A DNA stretch of 64,000 nucleotides from an uncultured Oribacterium sp. (lineage in GTDB: Bacteria > Bacillota > Clostridia > Lachnospirales > Lachnospiraceae), in assembly GCA_946413525.1 (NCBI GenBank), contig CAMKKZ010000013.1, forward strand, positions 1-64,000. Reading direction: 5' to 3'. Position numbers and translations under genes: made by a program. Of the stretch, positions 9,635 through 19,600 are shown piece by piece. The stretch's first letter is position 1, and each line of letters starts with the position of its first letter. Below the pieces are notes generated by a model that saw only the letters and a program-made list of their open reading frames with translations, did not search any database and was not told the origin of the DNA.

Positions 9635-10249
9635 TTCACAAGAGATTAAAGAAGAGGTCCACGCCGGTAATGAACCTGCTGGCATCATCAATCATGGCGA
9701 TGATGTACACCCTTTTTTCCCCTCCGACGTCTTCATCCAGGGGCCGAAGCACGTATCGCCATACCAGACGGCATTGATGTGGGGAAGCTCGTAACGCCGC
9801 ATGTCCTTGTTCGTGGATTCCCCTTCCCCCGTCCGGATCCTGCGCAGGAAACGTTCCACGGAAGAGACGGATGACTGGCCGGAATGCAGGCTGCCGTCCG
9901 CGATAAGCGCCCGGTAGATGCCGGCCGCGGTCATTTGCGGGTGCTCCTTTTTAAAGTAACGGATTTTTTCCTTCAGATCCCCGTCAAGGCTGCGACTCGC
10001 GCCTTCATCCGACCTGCTTTTGGGCAGAAGGCCATTGAAGCCTTCCCTTTGGTAGGACCTGTGCCATTTTTCGATCGTGGATGCGCTGAGCGTGACCGGG
10101 TTCCCGTCTGGCCCTGTATGGGTTTTTGCCGCAGCCTCCCGGAAAAACGCGCTTTTCTTTTTTGATGGGTCCGGCAGGCTCCCCGTCACGAGGGGGGCGA
10201 TGATGCCATAGCGGAAAAGCGCAATGTCCTGTTTTTGGTTATATGTCAT
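9635..10249 (-). pseudogene. DDE integrase/transposase remnant, frameshifted and truncated
   Basis: Starts MTYNQKQDIALFRYGIIAP and has a helix-turn-helix region (TLSASTIEKWHRSYQREGFN) followed by the beginning of an rve-type catalytic core (NAVWYGDTCFGP). The first frame stops at 9692. The expected continuation KKRVYIIAMIDDASRFITG lies in the -1 frame, reached at an A6 run (complement of 9713-9718, context GGGGAAAAAAGGG), and stops at 9635-9637 after VDLFFN. The remaining catalytic residues are absent, so the enzyme cannot work whether or not the A6 run once served as a slippery site. The type resembles transposases common in clostridial genomes. Confidence 0.75.
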
Positions 10250-10436
10250 GCCTTTGTCCCCCTTTCCCCGCAGAAAGCAAAGGCCGGGCAGGTCAGCTTC
10301 CTGGAACTGCTTCCCCTCATGCCTTTTTTTCCTTTTAGGATGCGATCCCTGTGTCTTGTTGTGCTTTTCTTTGCCATATGAGAGTGTCCTCCTTTAATTT
10401 TTTCCTATTATAGGAGAACTGTCGGCAGAAGTCCGC

Positions 10437-10964
10437 TCACCTCATGTTGGTCTTCGAATAAAGTATATTTGGGGTCCTATGAATCTGCATAAACTGCCTG
10501 GCATAAGCCGAAATACAGGGGCCGCAGAGGCTGTCCGCAAGGGTCTTGCCAATGGAATGGATGCGCTGTTCCCAGTGCCTCCTGAACTGGCGGAGGATAT
10601 ATTTGACGTTGTTATCATAGATCAGGGAATAAAAAGACATGACCTTTTTGAGATGTTTTTTTCGTTCCGCCTTATCCGGATTTGTGGAAGTACATGCCGA
10701 AAGTATCTCCTTCTGGGTGCGGAGGGGGATCTGGGAATAAGGGACTATAATAGAAGGAAGGGGGGCATTTGTTTTTCCACATTCCTTGCAGAAAGTTCGC
10801 TGAACATAAAGGCCGATCAGATCGGAATTGTATTTTACATTTCGCTTATAACGCCCATAGAAAATCAGACAGCTTTTTTTTACAGGTGCATTCCATGGTA
10901 TGCAGCTGTAGAGATGCCACGTGATCATCATAAATTCTTTGAGAAAAATGATTGCAGTTTTCAA
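10437..10964 (-). CDS. IS-associated DUF6431-like zinc-ribbon protein
   Basis: A 175-aa protein, probably starting at an internal Met (MMITWHLYSCIPW). It has a zinc-binding CKECGKTNAPLPS motif after RTFC and an N-terminal CLIFYGRYKR segment, features I recall for DUF6431 proteins encoded beside IS481/Mu-like transposases in Lachnospiraceae. Role unknown, presumed accessory to transposition or a product of the same element. It appears intact, although its transposase partner is dead. The assignment is from memory of the family and has moderate certainty. Confidence 0.55.
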   Translation of the reverse strand: MKTAIIFLKEFMMITWHLYSCIPWNAPVKKSCLIFYGRYKRNVKYNSDLIGLYVQRTFCKECGKTNAPLPSIIVPYSQIPLRTQKEILSACTSTNPDKAERKKHLKKVMSFYSLIYDNNVKYILRQFRRHWEQRIHSIGKTLADSLCGPCISAYARQFMQIHRTPNILYSKTNMR

Positions 10965-11028
10965 TAAAAAAGGTTATCATAATCCTGTCTTTATACAAAG
11001 GGTTTCACCCTTTGTCATTAAAACATAA

Positions 11029-11067
11029 GGCAGGATCAGCGGGGCGGCTTGGATCCTGTCTTTTTTA
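11029..11067 (+). terminator. Intrinsic terminator
   Basis: GGCAGGATC (11029-11037) pairs with GATCCTGTC (11052-11060), followed by six T and ATTG on the plus strand. No plus-strand gene precedes it now; it may belong to a gene displaced by the IS. A second palindrome ACAAAGGGT/ACCCTTTGT lies at 10997-11017. Confidence 0.5.
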
Positions 11068-11274
11068 TTGTTGCAATAATTATAATACCATAAAAAAGAA
11101 AAAGAAAAAAATAATTTGATATCTATTTCATCAGATTATTTTACGGACAAGGGAAATGATTTTGATGGCAAACCGTTATTTTCATGGAAAATAAAATGCT
11201 GGATAATAATCAAGAGAGGGGGGATTTTTTGTATTATTAATTAAAAAATTTTTTAAAAAGTTGTAAAGTGGTGT

Positions 11275-11280
11275 TATAAT
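11275..11280 (+). promoter_or_regulatory. Candidate -10 box for the amidohydrolase gene
   Basis: A perfect TATAAT lies 85 nt before the amidohydrolase start, in a very AT-rich stretch. The -35 at 17 nt spacing is only TTTAAA, so the promoter is a guess based on the -10. Confidence 0.4.
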
Positions 11281-11364
11281 AAAAGTGAGTGCAATTGATT
11301 CCATAAAACAGTCTTTCAGCGCAGTCAATGAAGAGCATGGGAGGCACCAGAAAGGAGTACCTGA

Positions 11365-13020
11365 ATGAAAGCAGACCAGATTATTAAAAACGCAAAGATA
11401 TTCACAGCAGACAAGGAAAAACCGATTGCGGCAGCCCTTGCGGTGAAGGATGGCAAATTTGTCTATGTGGGCGACGAGGCAGGGCTCTCGGATTATGAGG
11501 GGGATATCTCTGACCTTGATGGAAAATTCATCATGCCGGGCATCATTGACACCCATGTCCATGTCACTTTTCCGATCGGATTCGAGTATGGGGATTTTGG
11601 CACGCGTTTTGAGTGCGACGGCAAGCAGGGCGCTTTGGACTTTATGGCGGACTATATAAAGAAAAACCCCGGTATTCCGCGCTATAGGTTCATGCTGGAC
11701 CAAAAGTTTTTGAATGGGGAAGAGATCACGAAAGAGGATCTCGACGCAATCTGTCCGGATGCCGAGCTCCAGATCCAGGAAGGGGAGGGACACAGCATCT
11801 GGGTGAATTCCAAAATCCTTGAGCGGCACGGCATCACGGACGAAACGCCGGATCCTGTGCCGGGACTTACCTATTACGTCCGTAAGGACGGACATTTGAC
11901 CGGCAATATTTTTGAAGGGCCGGCGGAAATGCCCATCATACTTGACAACGCACTGTCTCTGAGCGATGAACAGATTGACGCGGCGCTGAAACGCTGGATC
12001 GATTATTCCGTGAGTGACGGCGTGACCAGTGTTTTTGACTCCGGCATTCCCGGATTCAACGAGTTCCATGAACGCGTTTACGTGCGCCTGCGTGAGCTTG
12101 ACAGGCAGGGAAAGCTCCCGATCTATATTGACGGCTGCTATCTGATTTCATCGCAGGGGGAGGCGGAAAAAGGCTTAAAGGAGCTTAAACGTTTCCGGCA
12201 GGAGTATAACACGGAGCACTTGAAGGTTCATACCTTGAAGGTCATGATGGATGGCACACAGAAAATCCATACCGCAGCCATGGTCACACCCTATGCCGAT
12301 ACCCATACAACGGGGGCTACCGCTTTTACAGCCGAGGGACTCGCTGAGGTCCTGAAGCAGTTGAACAGGGAAGAGCTTGATATTCATCTTCATACAGTCG
12401 GTGAACGTGCGTCACGGGTTGTACTGGACGGAGTTGAACTTGCAAGAAAGGAACTGGGAAATGACTTCCGGGTGAAGGTTACCTGCGCCCATCTGGAGAT
12501 CCAGGATGACGCAGACCTTGAGCGCTTCGCGAAGCTGGGCGTGATTGCGAATTATACGCCCTGGTGGCATGCGGGAGATCCCAGGGACGCTGTGGACATT
12601 CTTGGCGAGGAACGCTCAATGAAGCAATTCCGCTGCAAAACGCTCTGGGACAGCGGCGCGCTCGTGACCTGGTCCTGCGACAACATCGTTTTCGGGGACT
12701 TTGCAAGCTGGAGTCCGTACCTTGGCATGGAGGTTGGCATGACGCGATGGATCAACGAAAAGACCAAGCTTCCGGCATACAGGAGGTCAGAGGCACCGCT
12801 GCCGCCTCTCAGCGAGAGAATGAGCATTGAGGAGATGATCCTGGGCTATACGATCAACGGCGCGAAGCAACTTGGAGTCGAGGACCACAAGGGATCCATC
12901 ACGGTCGGCAAAGATGCGGATTTCCTTGTGTTTGACAACGACCTCCTTACCGCAGAGCAGGAGGGATTCAGCCACAACAAGCCGCTGGATGTGTATGTCT
13001 GCGGAAAGAAGCTGAATTAA
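11365..13020 (+). CDS. YtcJ-like metal-dependent amidohydrolase
   Basis: A 551-aa member of the Amidohydro_3/YtcJ branch of the amidohydrolase superfamily, enzymes that hydrolyse amide bonds with one or two metal ions. Visible motifs are GIIDTHVHV (HxH metal ligands) near residue 65, the metal-site histidines of DIHLHTVGERA and VTCAHLEI, and the late aspartate in VTWSCDNIVFG. The C-terminal composite beta domain ends VGKDADFLVFDNDLL. AAAGGAG lies 8 nt before the ATG. It is one of the few plus-strand genes and is flanked by its own terminator, so it is probably monocistronic. Substrate cannot be told from sequence. Confidence 0.85.
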   Translation: MKADQIIKNAKIFTADKEKPIAAALAVKDGKFVYVGDEAGLSDYEGDISDLDGKFIMPGIIDTHVHVTFPIGFEYGDFGTRFECDGKQGALDFMADYIKKNPGIPRYRFMLDQKFLNGEEITKEDLDAICPDAELQIQEGEGHSIWVNSKILERHGITDETPDPVPGLTYYVRKDGHLTGNIFEGPAEMPIILDNALSLSDEQIDAALKRWIDYSVSDGVTSVFDSGIPGFNEFHERVYVRLRELDRQGKLPIYIDGCYLISSQGEAEKGLKELKRFRQEYNTEHLKVHTLKVMMDGTQKIHTAAMVTPYADTHTTGATAFTAEGLAEVLKQLNREELDIHLHTVGERASRVVLDGVELARKELGNDFRVKVTCAHLEIQDDADLERFAKLGVIANYTPWWHAGDPRDAVDILGEERSMKQFRCKTLWDSGALVTWSCDNIVFGDFASWSPYLGMEVGMTRWINEKTKLPAYRRSEAPLPPLSERMSIEEMILGYTINGAKQLGVEDHKGSITVGKDADFLVFDNDLLTAEQEGFSHNKPLDVYVCGKKLN

Positions 13021-13055
13021 GGTGATCTATTTACAGATACCAGGAGATAACAAGT

Positions 13056-13090
13056 CGAGCAGGGGGCACATCCCCCCTGCTCGATTATTT
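13056..13090 (+). terminator. Intrinsic terminator between convergent genes
   Basis: CGAGCAGGGGG (13056-13066) and CCCCCTGCTCG (13073-13083) form a perfect 11-bp stem with a 6-nt loop, followed by ATTATTT. It lies between the amidohydrolase and the convergent peptidase gene and may serve both. Confidence 0.75.
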
Positions 13091-13153
13091 CGTATCCGCA
13101 CAGCCCCAATTTCAGACCATCAGAACGATGGGACGGTTATGTATCGCGGATCT

Positions 13154-15640
13154 TTACCAAACCAGCACGCGGTCTTCGGGGGCAAGGTACATGCCATCGC
13201 CCTCTTTGATCTCGAAGGCCTCCAGGAACTCATCGAACTGCTGCGCCGTGGCATTGGCACGGAGATAATGCAGCGGGTGGGGATCCTGCATCAGGCAGAA
13301 GTATTCCATCTCCCGGGTATTGAGCCGCGCCCAGACCTTCGCGTACGCCTCGAAGAAACTGCGGTAGTCCGCGTTGCCCTTCTTTTCAAGCAGGCCCAGC
13401 ATGCATTTGAGTCCCGCCATATCGGCAATGGCCTCGGTCTGGATATTCGCGCCCTGCACCTTATAGCCGCCAAAGGCCGTCATGGCATCGTAGTAGGCGA
13501 CAAGCTTCCCGGCCCGGGCCAGGAAGGCGCTGTAATCCTCGTCCGTCCACCAGTTGTTGAGGCTGCCGGAAGCATCAAACTGCGCGCCGTTGGTGTCAAA
13601 GGCATGGGAGATCTCATGTCCTATGATTGAGCCGATGCCGGCATAAAGCTCCTCCTTGCTCATATCGTCCCGGTAAAACGGATTGCCCAGAATTCCGCGG
13701 ATAATGTTAATGGAGTTGTCCTGGGGGTTGTAGTAGGCATTGGTTTCCAGAATGTCAAATTCCCAGAGCGCGTGGTCTACCTTTTCGCCCAGAAGGCTCA
13801 CATTATATGCCAGTTCAAATTTGCTGATGGCCTTGAAACAGTCATAACATCCCAGCCCGTCCAAGGAAAGGCCGCTGTAATCACGCCACTTTTCGGGATA
13901 GACGGCATTAATGGTGATGGCGTCCAGCTTCTCCACAGCCTTCGCCCGGGTCTCTCCGGAGAGCCATTCCTCGGTATCCAGCATGCCGCGATAGTAATCA
14001 ATGCTCTCCTCACAGATTTGAGTAATGTCCTCCTTCATCTTTGAGGCATCGTACTTTGAAAGGAAAGCGCGGTCCATCGGGGTAGTCAGCGAGCTGCGGA
14101 CCAGGTTAAAGGCGACCTCCTCATCCGGTTTGGCGCCGCTGCTGCCGTTTCTCATGTTGTCAAAGGCGGTGGACAGCTCATAACTGTCCCTGTCCAGAAC
14201 AGACATGTTCTCCACGGCAGCACAGACAATAAGATAGTTTTTCAGATCCTCAAGGCGCCCCTCTGTATAGATAGCGTCCAGCTTCTCGAGATAGGCCGGC
14301 TCAGTCACAACGCAGCGCTTTGCCGCGCCGTAACCCCAGGAATCGACAATTTGAGAGAGGGGGAAATTGCCGCAGAGCGCCCAAGCCTCCTCCGCAGGCA
14401 TCTCATTATTGACGCGCTGAATGTAGTCCGGGGACAACTGTTCGGCAGAAGTCATGATCCCGGACGCAAGCTCCGTCTCCAGCGCCAGGGCCCGGTCCAT
14501 CATCTCCCCCGCTTCTTTTTCGCTGTAGCCAATCCTCGGCAGCATCTTTTCCGCCGCCATCCTGTAGGCCGCCTCATACCGCTCACCCATCTCCGTGCGC
14601 TTTGTGTACTCCGCGGAATCCTCCAGCAAAAGCCCCATGGGGTTAATGAAGAGGATGTAGGTCTCCGGGTCGTTGAAGCCCGTACCGGATCCGAATCCGA
14701 TGTACTGCCCCACATCGCTGTCAGGATCGCAAAGCAGCGCCGTAAGTCCATCCAGATCCGAAACCGACCGAAGCGAGTCCACGATCTTTTGTACCGGTTC
14801 CACGCCCAGGGCATTTCGGGCATCCCAGTCGAGCCAGGCCTTATAAAGAGCCTGAATCAATTCGGCATCCTCGCCCTTAAGCTTTTCGTCCGTCAGTACT
14901 GTCATGCCCATGTCACGGATCTCGTCGGCCACCACATTAAAGGAGGATTCGGATCTGTAGCCGGGACGGATCTCGGTCTTCGCGGCCCAGTCATAATTCG
15001 CATAGAGGTACAGGTCGTCCTTGGGGCTTTGCGACCTTCCGGAAATATTCTGTATGTTTTCGCGCAGCACGTAGTCAACCCACGGACTGCCGTCATCCAG
15101 GACATCCGCCTCCCGATCATCCTGCTTTTCATCTTTCTCCGCATTGGCCCCTGTATCCGCATCGACATCCGCATTTGCTCCTGTAGATTCATTGGCATTA
15201 CCATCGGCATCCATCTCCGCTTCTGTACCGGCACCTGTTTCTGCTTCCTCCTTGTCTTCCAGCTCAATAGCTGCATCTGCTTCCGCCTTCACATCCGCCC
15301 CGGCATCCCCACCTGCTTCCGCCTTCACGTCCGCCCCGGCGCCCCCATCGGCATCCGTCTCCGCATCTGCACCGGCACCTGCTTCTGCTTCCGCCTCCGC
15401 TTCTGCATCAGCATCCGCCCCGGCGCCCCTATCTGCTTCTATCACCGCAGCCGCCCCCGCACCTGTTTTTTCGGACTCTTCCTCTCGGTCTTCAACGGAT
15501 GTCGCCGGGGTCTCCGATCCGGCGGGCTCCGCCTCCCCGCTTACGCGAGATGGCAGCGGGATCTCCATCAAATCGGAGCATGAACTCAGGCAAAATAATG
15601 ACATGATGACTAAAACGATAGCGGCAAAAGTTTTCTTCAT
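13154..15640 (-). CDS. M13-family (neprilysin/PepO-like) metallopeptidase lipoprotein
   Basis: Secreted zinc endopeptidase of 828 aa, anchored as a lipoprotein (MKKTFAAIVLVIMSLFCLSSC; lipobox cysteine at about residue 21). Residues about 60-180 are a low-complexity Ala/Glu/Asp/Gly linker built from ADAEAEA-type repeats, unusual for the family. The catalytic half has the zinc motif HEISHAFD near residue 672, the third ligand region EAIADMAGLK near 736, the substrate-binding NAYYNPQDN, and the PEDRVLVW C-terminal end. AGAGG lies 9 nt before the start. It stands alone, convergent with the amidohydrolase; a link to the secretion cluster upstream is not established. Confidence 0.9.
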   Translation of the reverse strand: MKKTFAAIVLVIMSLFCLSSCSDLMEIPLPSRVSGEAEPAGSETPATSVEDREEESEKTGAGAAAVIEADRGAGADADAEAEAEAEAGAGADAETDADGGAGADVKAEAGGDAGADVKAEADAAIELEDKEEAETGAGTEAEMDADGNANESTGANADVDADTGANAEKDEKQDDREADVLDDGSPWVDYVLRENIQNISGRSQSPKDDLYLYANYDWAAKTEIRPGYRSESSFNVVADEIRDMGMTVLTDEKLKGEDAELIQALYKAWLDWDARNALGVEPVQKIVDSLRSVSDLDGLTALLCDPDSDVGQYIGFGSGTGFNDPETYILFINPMGLLLEDSAEYTKRTEMGERYEAAYRMAAEKMLPRIGYSEKEAGEMMDRALALETELASGIMTSAEQLSPDYIQRVNNEMPAEEAWALCGNFPLSQIVDSWGYGAAKRCVVTEPAYLEKLDAIYTEGRLEDLKNYLIVCAAVENMSVLDRDSYELSTAFDNMRNGSSGAKPDEEVAFNLVRSSLTTPMDRAFLSKYDASKMKEDITQICEESIDYYRGMLDTEEWLSGETRAKAVEKLDAITINAVYPEKWRDYSGLSLDGLGCYDCFKAISKFELAYNVSLLGEKVDHALWEFDILETNAYYNPQDNSINIIRGILGNPFYRDDMSKEELYAGIGSIIGHEISHAFDTNGAQFDASGSLNNWWTDEDYSAFLARAGKLVAYYDAMTAFGGYKVQGANIQTEAIADMAGLKCMLGLLEKKGNADYRSFFEAYAKVWARLNTREMEYFCLMQDPHPLHYLRANATAQQFDEFLEAFEIKEGDGMYLAPEDRVLVW

Positions 15641-15740
15641 TTTCCATTACCTCTTGTTTATAAACTGAATAAAGGACATGAAGGTACCATCAGGAACATT
15701 CATGTCCGTATCCGGCAAATCTCAGATTGAAATGCCTTGA

Positions 15741-15783
15741 GCATCAAGCATAGTTTATACCGTATTTGGCGCATCCCACAGGG
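15741..15783. repeat. 43-bp segment repeated exactly at 32825-32867
   Basis: The segment begins GCATCAAGCATAG and ends GCATCCCACAGGG and is identical to part of the hairpin array 17 kb away. Here the partner arms of the hairpins are missing or degenerate. It sits in the gap between the membrane-protein gene and the M13 peptidase gene. Confidence 0.8.
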
Positions 15784-15839
15784 CTGCAGGCAACCCACGT
15801 TTCCTTAAAACAGATCAAACCTAGTTAATGATACACTCT

Positions 15840-16487
15840 TCAGCTTTGTCGGAAAAAGCCTGGGTTTTCCACATTATATGTAGAGAGGCCCTGTATAGCC
15901 GCCCCGGCCGCGGAGAGGAAAATACTTGCGTACAGCCATATCGGGGAGCTCGCCGGAGGAAGGTTCGGTATGGCATAGGGAAATACCTTCATCAGCTTTT
16001 GGAAATAATAAACCATGGAAAAGCCCCCAACCACGGCAGTAACAATGACCACCACCAGCCTCCTCGACTTCCTGGACAAAAAGCCCAGCACGCCGCCTCC
16101 GAACAGGGAAAAAAGCTGCGACCACAGGTTGCCAAAATAGTCCGGCAAATACTGCGTTCCAAAATTATAAACAGACAGGAACACGCCGGCCATGACGTAG
16201 CGATAGGCCAGCGCGGCACAGGCAATACCCGTCCCCGCCTGGATGGCCCCCCGCATCTCCAGAGTAGGCGCAAGGTGCATCATAGTCTGTCCCGCCATGT
16301 TATACCCCGCCAGGAAAGAAAGGAAAGACAGAAGCATCTTGTAAATGCCGATCCCCTCCAGGCAGCAGTATCCTGCGGCAATGAGCGCCACGCCATAAAA
16401 TATAAAATCACTGTCAAATCCCGCAGGCAGATACTTGGCTATTACTTGCTCGATCATTTCCCGGAATTGTCCGATATAATCCGGCAT
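15840..16487 (-). CDS. Polytopic membrane protein of unknown function
   Basis: A 215-aa protein with about six hydrophobic segments (for example FIFYGVALIAAGYCCLEGIGIY, LLSFLSFLAGYNMAGQ, LVVVIVTAVVGGFSMVYYF and IWLYASIFLSAAGAAIQGL). No family recognised. The start is ATG 16487 (MPDYIGQ): GGAGGG lies 5 nt upstream. An upstream in-frame start would only add residues coded by the repeat at 16505-16590. It is the last gene of the long minus-strand cluster and follows the 1129-aa protein by 143 nt, so a role in the same system is plausible but unproven. Confidence 0.7.
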   Translation of the reverse strand: MPDYIGQFREMIEQVIAKYLPAGFDSDFIFYGVALIAAGYCCLEGIGIYKMLLSFLSFLAGYNMAGQTMMHLAPTLEMRGAIQAGTGIACAALAYRYVMAGVFLSVYNFGTQYLPDYFGNLWSQLFSLFGGGVLGFLSRKSRRLVVVIVTAVVGGFSMVYYFQKLMKVFPYAIPNLPPASSPIWLYASIFLSAAGAAIQGLSTYNVENPGFFRQS

Positions 16488-16504
16488 CACTGCCCTCCTT
16501 TCTT

Positions 16505-16590
16505 CCATTGACTTAATGCCGCAGGCATTGAGTCCCATTTGTGACGCGCCAGCGGCACGAATGAATTATGAGAGGCTTGCCTTTCATAAT
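16505..16590 (-). repeat. Repeat R2, copy adjoining a gene start
   Basis: Contains GACTCAATGCC tgc GGCATTAAGTC (a near-perfect hairpin) and a CGCTGG-containing segment. Close copies lie at 31338-31462, again directly before a gene start. When read in frame both copies give MGLNACGIKS. Confidence 0.75.
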
Positions 16591-16630
16591 TCATTTTGTA
16601 CTGTACAGGCTCGGAATAATGGCCTTATGG

Positions 16631-19600
16631 TCAAAGCGCACTTTGAAATGTTTTTTTCTTGTCCATATTCATGGTTTTTTGATGATCCCTCTGTATTCCG
16701 TCCGCCTTCGTCTCCGAAGTGATAAAACCTTTCGCGTCCAGCTTCTGCCTTCTCGCCGTATGATCCACTGCTTCTTTATAGACGGAAGACTCTTTCAGCT
16801 TTTTGGAATAATCGTCTATTTGCTTTTTTATCCCGACCAGCTTCTCGTCATTCCTGCCCTCAAGTTCCTGACTCAGCATATCCAGTTTTTTTGAAAGTGC
16901 CTTAATATCCTCCGACAATTTCTTTTCCTTGCTATCCACATCGAGTTTGATCGCGTCTACATCATCCGTTTTGCCCTCATATATCCCGATATGAGCCTTG
17001 TAATCAGTTATATCATAGGTTACAAGCTTGGATGTGCTGACGACATCTTCCATCTTCGTTTTAAGCCCTGCATCCAGCAATGCTTTCTTCACATCCTCAT
17101 TCCCCAAAAATTGGAGGCTTTTATCTATTAGAGGATTATCCTCAGCCAATACACTGGGCAAAGCGGACTGATAGGATTGCTTTACGGGCTCAGTACCCAT
17201 TATCTTGACTTTTTTGTCAGCTTCTATTCCCAGAAATGCTGAAACATTGCTCTGTAGCCCCGCATTAGCGCCGGAAGCAGTGACCAAATCCAAAATATGC
17301 AGGCTATTTTCAACCTCCGGTAAATTATAAAAATCTTCATCCTTAGCATTAGCATTCTGTTCAGTTATCTTCTGAATAAAGTTTGAAGTACAGCCTCGAA
17401 TACCGTTATAATATCCTTTCAACAAGTCGGTTTGCTTTTTATCCAAAGCCTTCGTTGTATCTGCGTCATGCATCACTACTTTAATCTTCTTGATATAGTC
17501 ATCAAAATCAGCAACATATTGCCTCTTGAAATCATTCTGGTCTTTTAATTTAAAAATCTTATTTAAAAATTTCTTTTCCGGAATACTCTCAGCAATTTTG
17601 TCCCTAAATATCACCAGCTTGCCAATATCCTCGTTCAAATCACTCCGGTGAATTTTCTCTGGCTTTTCCGTTTTGACCACTTCTTCGCGCTGCGGGTCGT
17701 CGCCGTCCTTCCGAGAAATCATCTCATCAATTCTGTCCAGCACATCATTCGGGTCGGATTTCTTTTTGGGTTGCGTATCATTCGTTGGCTGATCATTACC
17801 TTTCTTATGCTGCTCGACAGTCTTTTCGGGCTCTTTCTGCTGTTCGGGCTGAAGAACTTCAGGATTTTTTACCTTCTGCTCCTCGGGTTTTTTCACCTCC
17901 GGCTCCTTCTTCGGCTGCTCCGGCTCCTTCTTCGGCTGCTCCGGCTCCTTCACCTCCGGCTTGTTCCCCGGCTTCTCCGGCTTCTTCACTTCCGGCTCGT
18001 TCTTCGGCTTATCTACGCTCGGTTCCGTCTTCGACACAGGCTCCTGAGCCGGCTTTATGCTATCCAAATGCGCCGCGCTCATACCGACACCAAACTTTTT
18101 GCCCAAGGGTGAATTATCAAGGGTTCCCTTTATCATCCCACCGATTCCATCAAGCAAAGCACCCTGCAAAGGAAGCTGCTCCTTTGGCACATCATTCAGC
18201 ATTGATCCTCTTGAAAAAGCCCTGCATTTATTGTGCAGATCACGGTACATATCCCTGAGCCGTGTGAGTTCCTTTTCCTCTTTTCCAAGATCCTTCGCGG
18301 CTTCCAGATTCTTCAGCGACTTTACGATGGAATTATTAAGCTTCTTTATATCCTCCAGTTTCTTCTTCCCTTCCTCGGTAAGAAGCTCATTCGGTTTCAC
18401 TTTGAGCTCCTTTTTCTGTTCCTTCGTAAGGTTCTGGCCCAGGGCAGAAAGCACGAGTGGGTCTTCAATCAACTGGAAAGTTTTATTCCACCTGTCAGAC
18501 TCTTTCTTAATATCATCTTTTGAGATATCGGAGGGCAGGTTCTTGACGAAATCCTTCCGGCGGTTAATCCAGGCAGCCGCTGCCTTGTCATAATCCTTCG
18601 CCTTTTTTCTGCTGTCCCTGTTGAGCTTGTCCGCCCTTTTCTGAACACTATCGATATTGGATACAACATTCATATGGCGGAATACCGGATTACCTTTTTC
18701 ATCAAAATCCTTCACAGCGGTAATGGTTGCGCCATCCTTCAGGGCGTCTGCCGCGAAACGGGCTTTCATGGCGCTCTTAAGCTGAGCCCCGTCCAGCCCC
18801 TTTTCCCTGAGCTCGTTTTCATACATTTCCCGGATGCTCTTTCCGTTAATGAAAACGCAGTCCAGCTCATCCAGACCCATTTCCTGCAGTTTTTTCCCGA
18901 TGCCCCCGGTCTCCCCATAAAATCCCATGAAGGAACGGTCAAAGGCTTCCGAACCGAAATTGGGATCCTCATCAATTGGATTATAATCCGTTTCCTTCTT
19001 AAGGTATGGGAGCATCTGCTTTGGAACTTTTTCAGGATCGATTCCGTCATAGTACTCGGACTCTTTCTTATCCTGCTGGGTATTCTGCTGGGAAGTGTTT
19101 TCGGGAGTTTCCTCCTCTCTTTCCAATTCGGGTTGGTCATCCTCCGTAAACTGAAGAAAATCAGTCCCAGTCGCATTCTCAGGATTCAAAGTATTACCGC
19201 TTTGCTGCCTTTTCTTCTCCTCAGCTTCCTGCCTCTCCCGCTCCTCATTCTCCCGTTTCAGGCGATCCTCTTCCTCTTTTCTCCGACGTTGCTCTTCCGC
19301 CTCCGCCCTCTTCCGGGCTTCTTCCTCCTTCGCCTTCCTTTGGGCTTCTTCCGCCTCCGCCCTCTTTCGGTCCTCTTCCTCCTTCTTCTTCCTCTGCTCT
19401 TCTTCCTCGTTCAACCTCTTCAGGGCTTCTTCCTCTTTCTTTTGCCTCAGGCGTTCCCGTTCCTCCTCCTCCCGTTTTTTTATCTCTTCATCAGTCCTCA
19501 AAGCTGTTCCATCCAGGTCCATATCCCGGTTTGCCATTGCCTTCGCAGCATCATTGAATAGCTTGCCCAGGTCATCGGAATTATTCTCATCCATCTCAGA

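Larger units (their letters stand above)
9449..10990 (-). mobile_element. Degraded insertion sequence
   Basis: Contains a truncated, frameshifted DDE transposase (9635-10249) and a DUF6431-like companion (10437-10964), both on the minus strand. Near 9470-9500 two related copies of a terminal motif (CAAATTATTTAGAGC and CGAATTATTTGGAGC) look like repeated transposase binding sites at one element end. The other end cannot be placed; 10990 is an estimate. It sits between the defence island and the metabolic genes. Confidence 0.6.

Noticed and set aside
11182-12069. 295-codon minus-strand open frame opposite the amidohydrolase gene
   Set aside because: The plus strand has all amidohydrolase motifs and a good ribosome site.
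14351-15583. 410-codon plus-strand open frame opposite the M13 peptidase gene
   Set aside because: Arises from the GC-rich low-complexity linker; Arg/Cys/Ile-rich nonsense composition.
15840-16538. Start of the membrane protein at MGLNACGIKS (16538)
   Set aside because: The extension is coded by repeat R2, and GGAGGG stands 5 nt before the ATG at 16487.
18674-19561. 295-codon plus-strand open frame opposite the 1129-aa gene
   Set aside because: Complement of a Glu/Arg/Lys coiled coil, which gives artificial Leu/Phe-rich frames that mimic membrane proteins.
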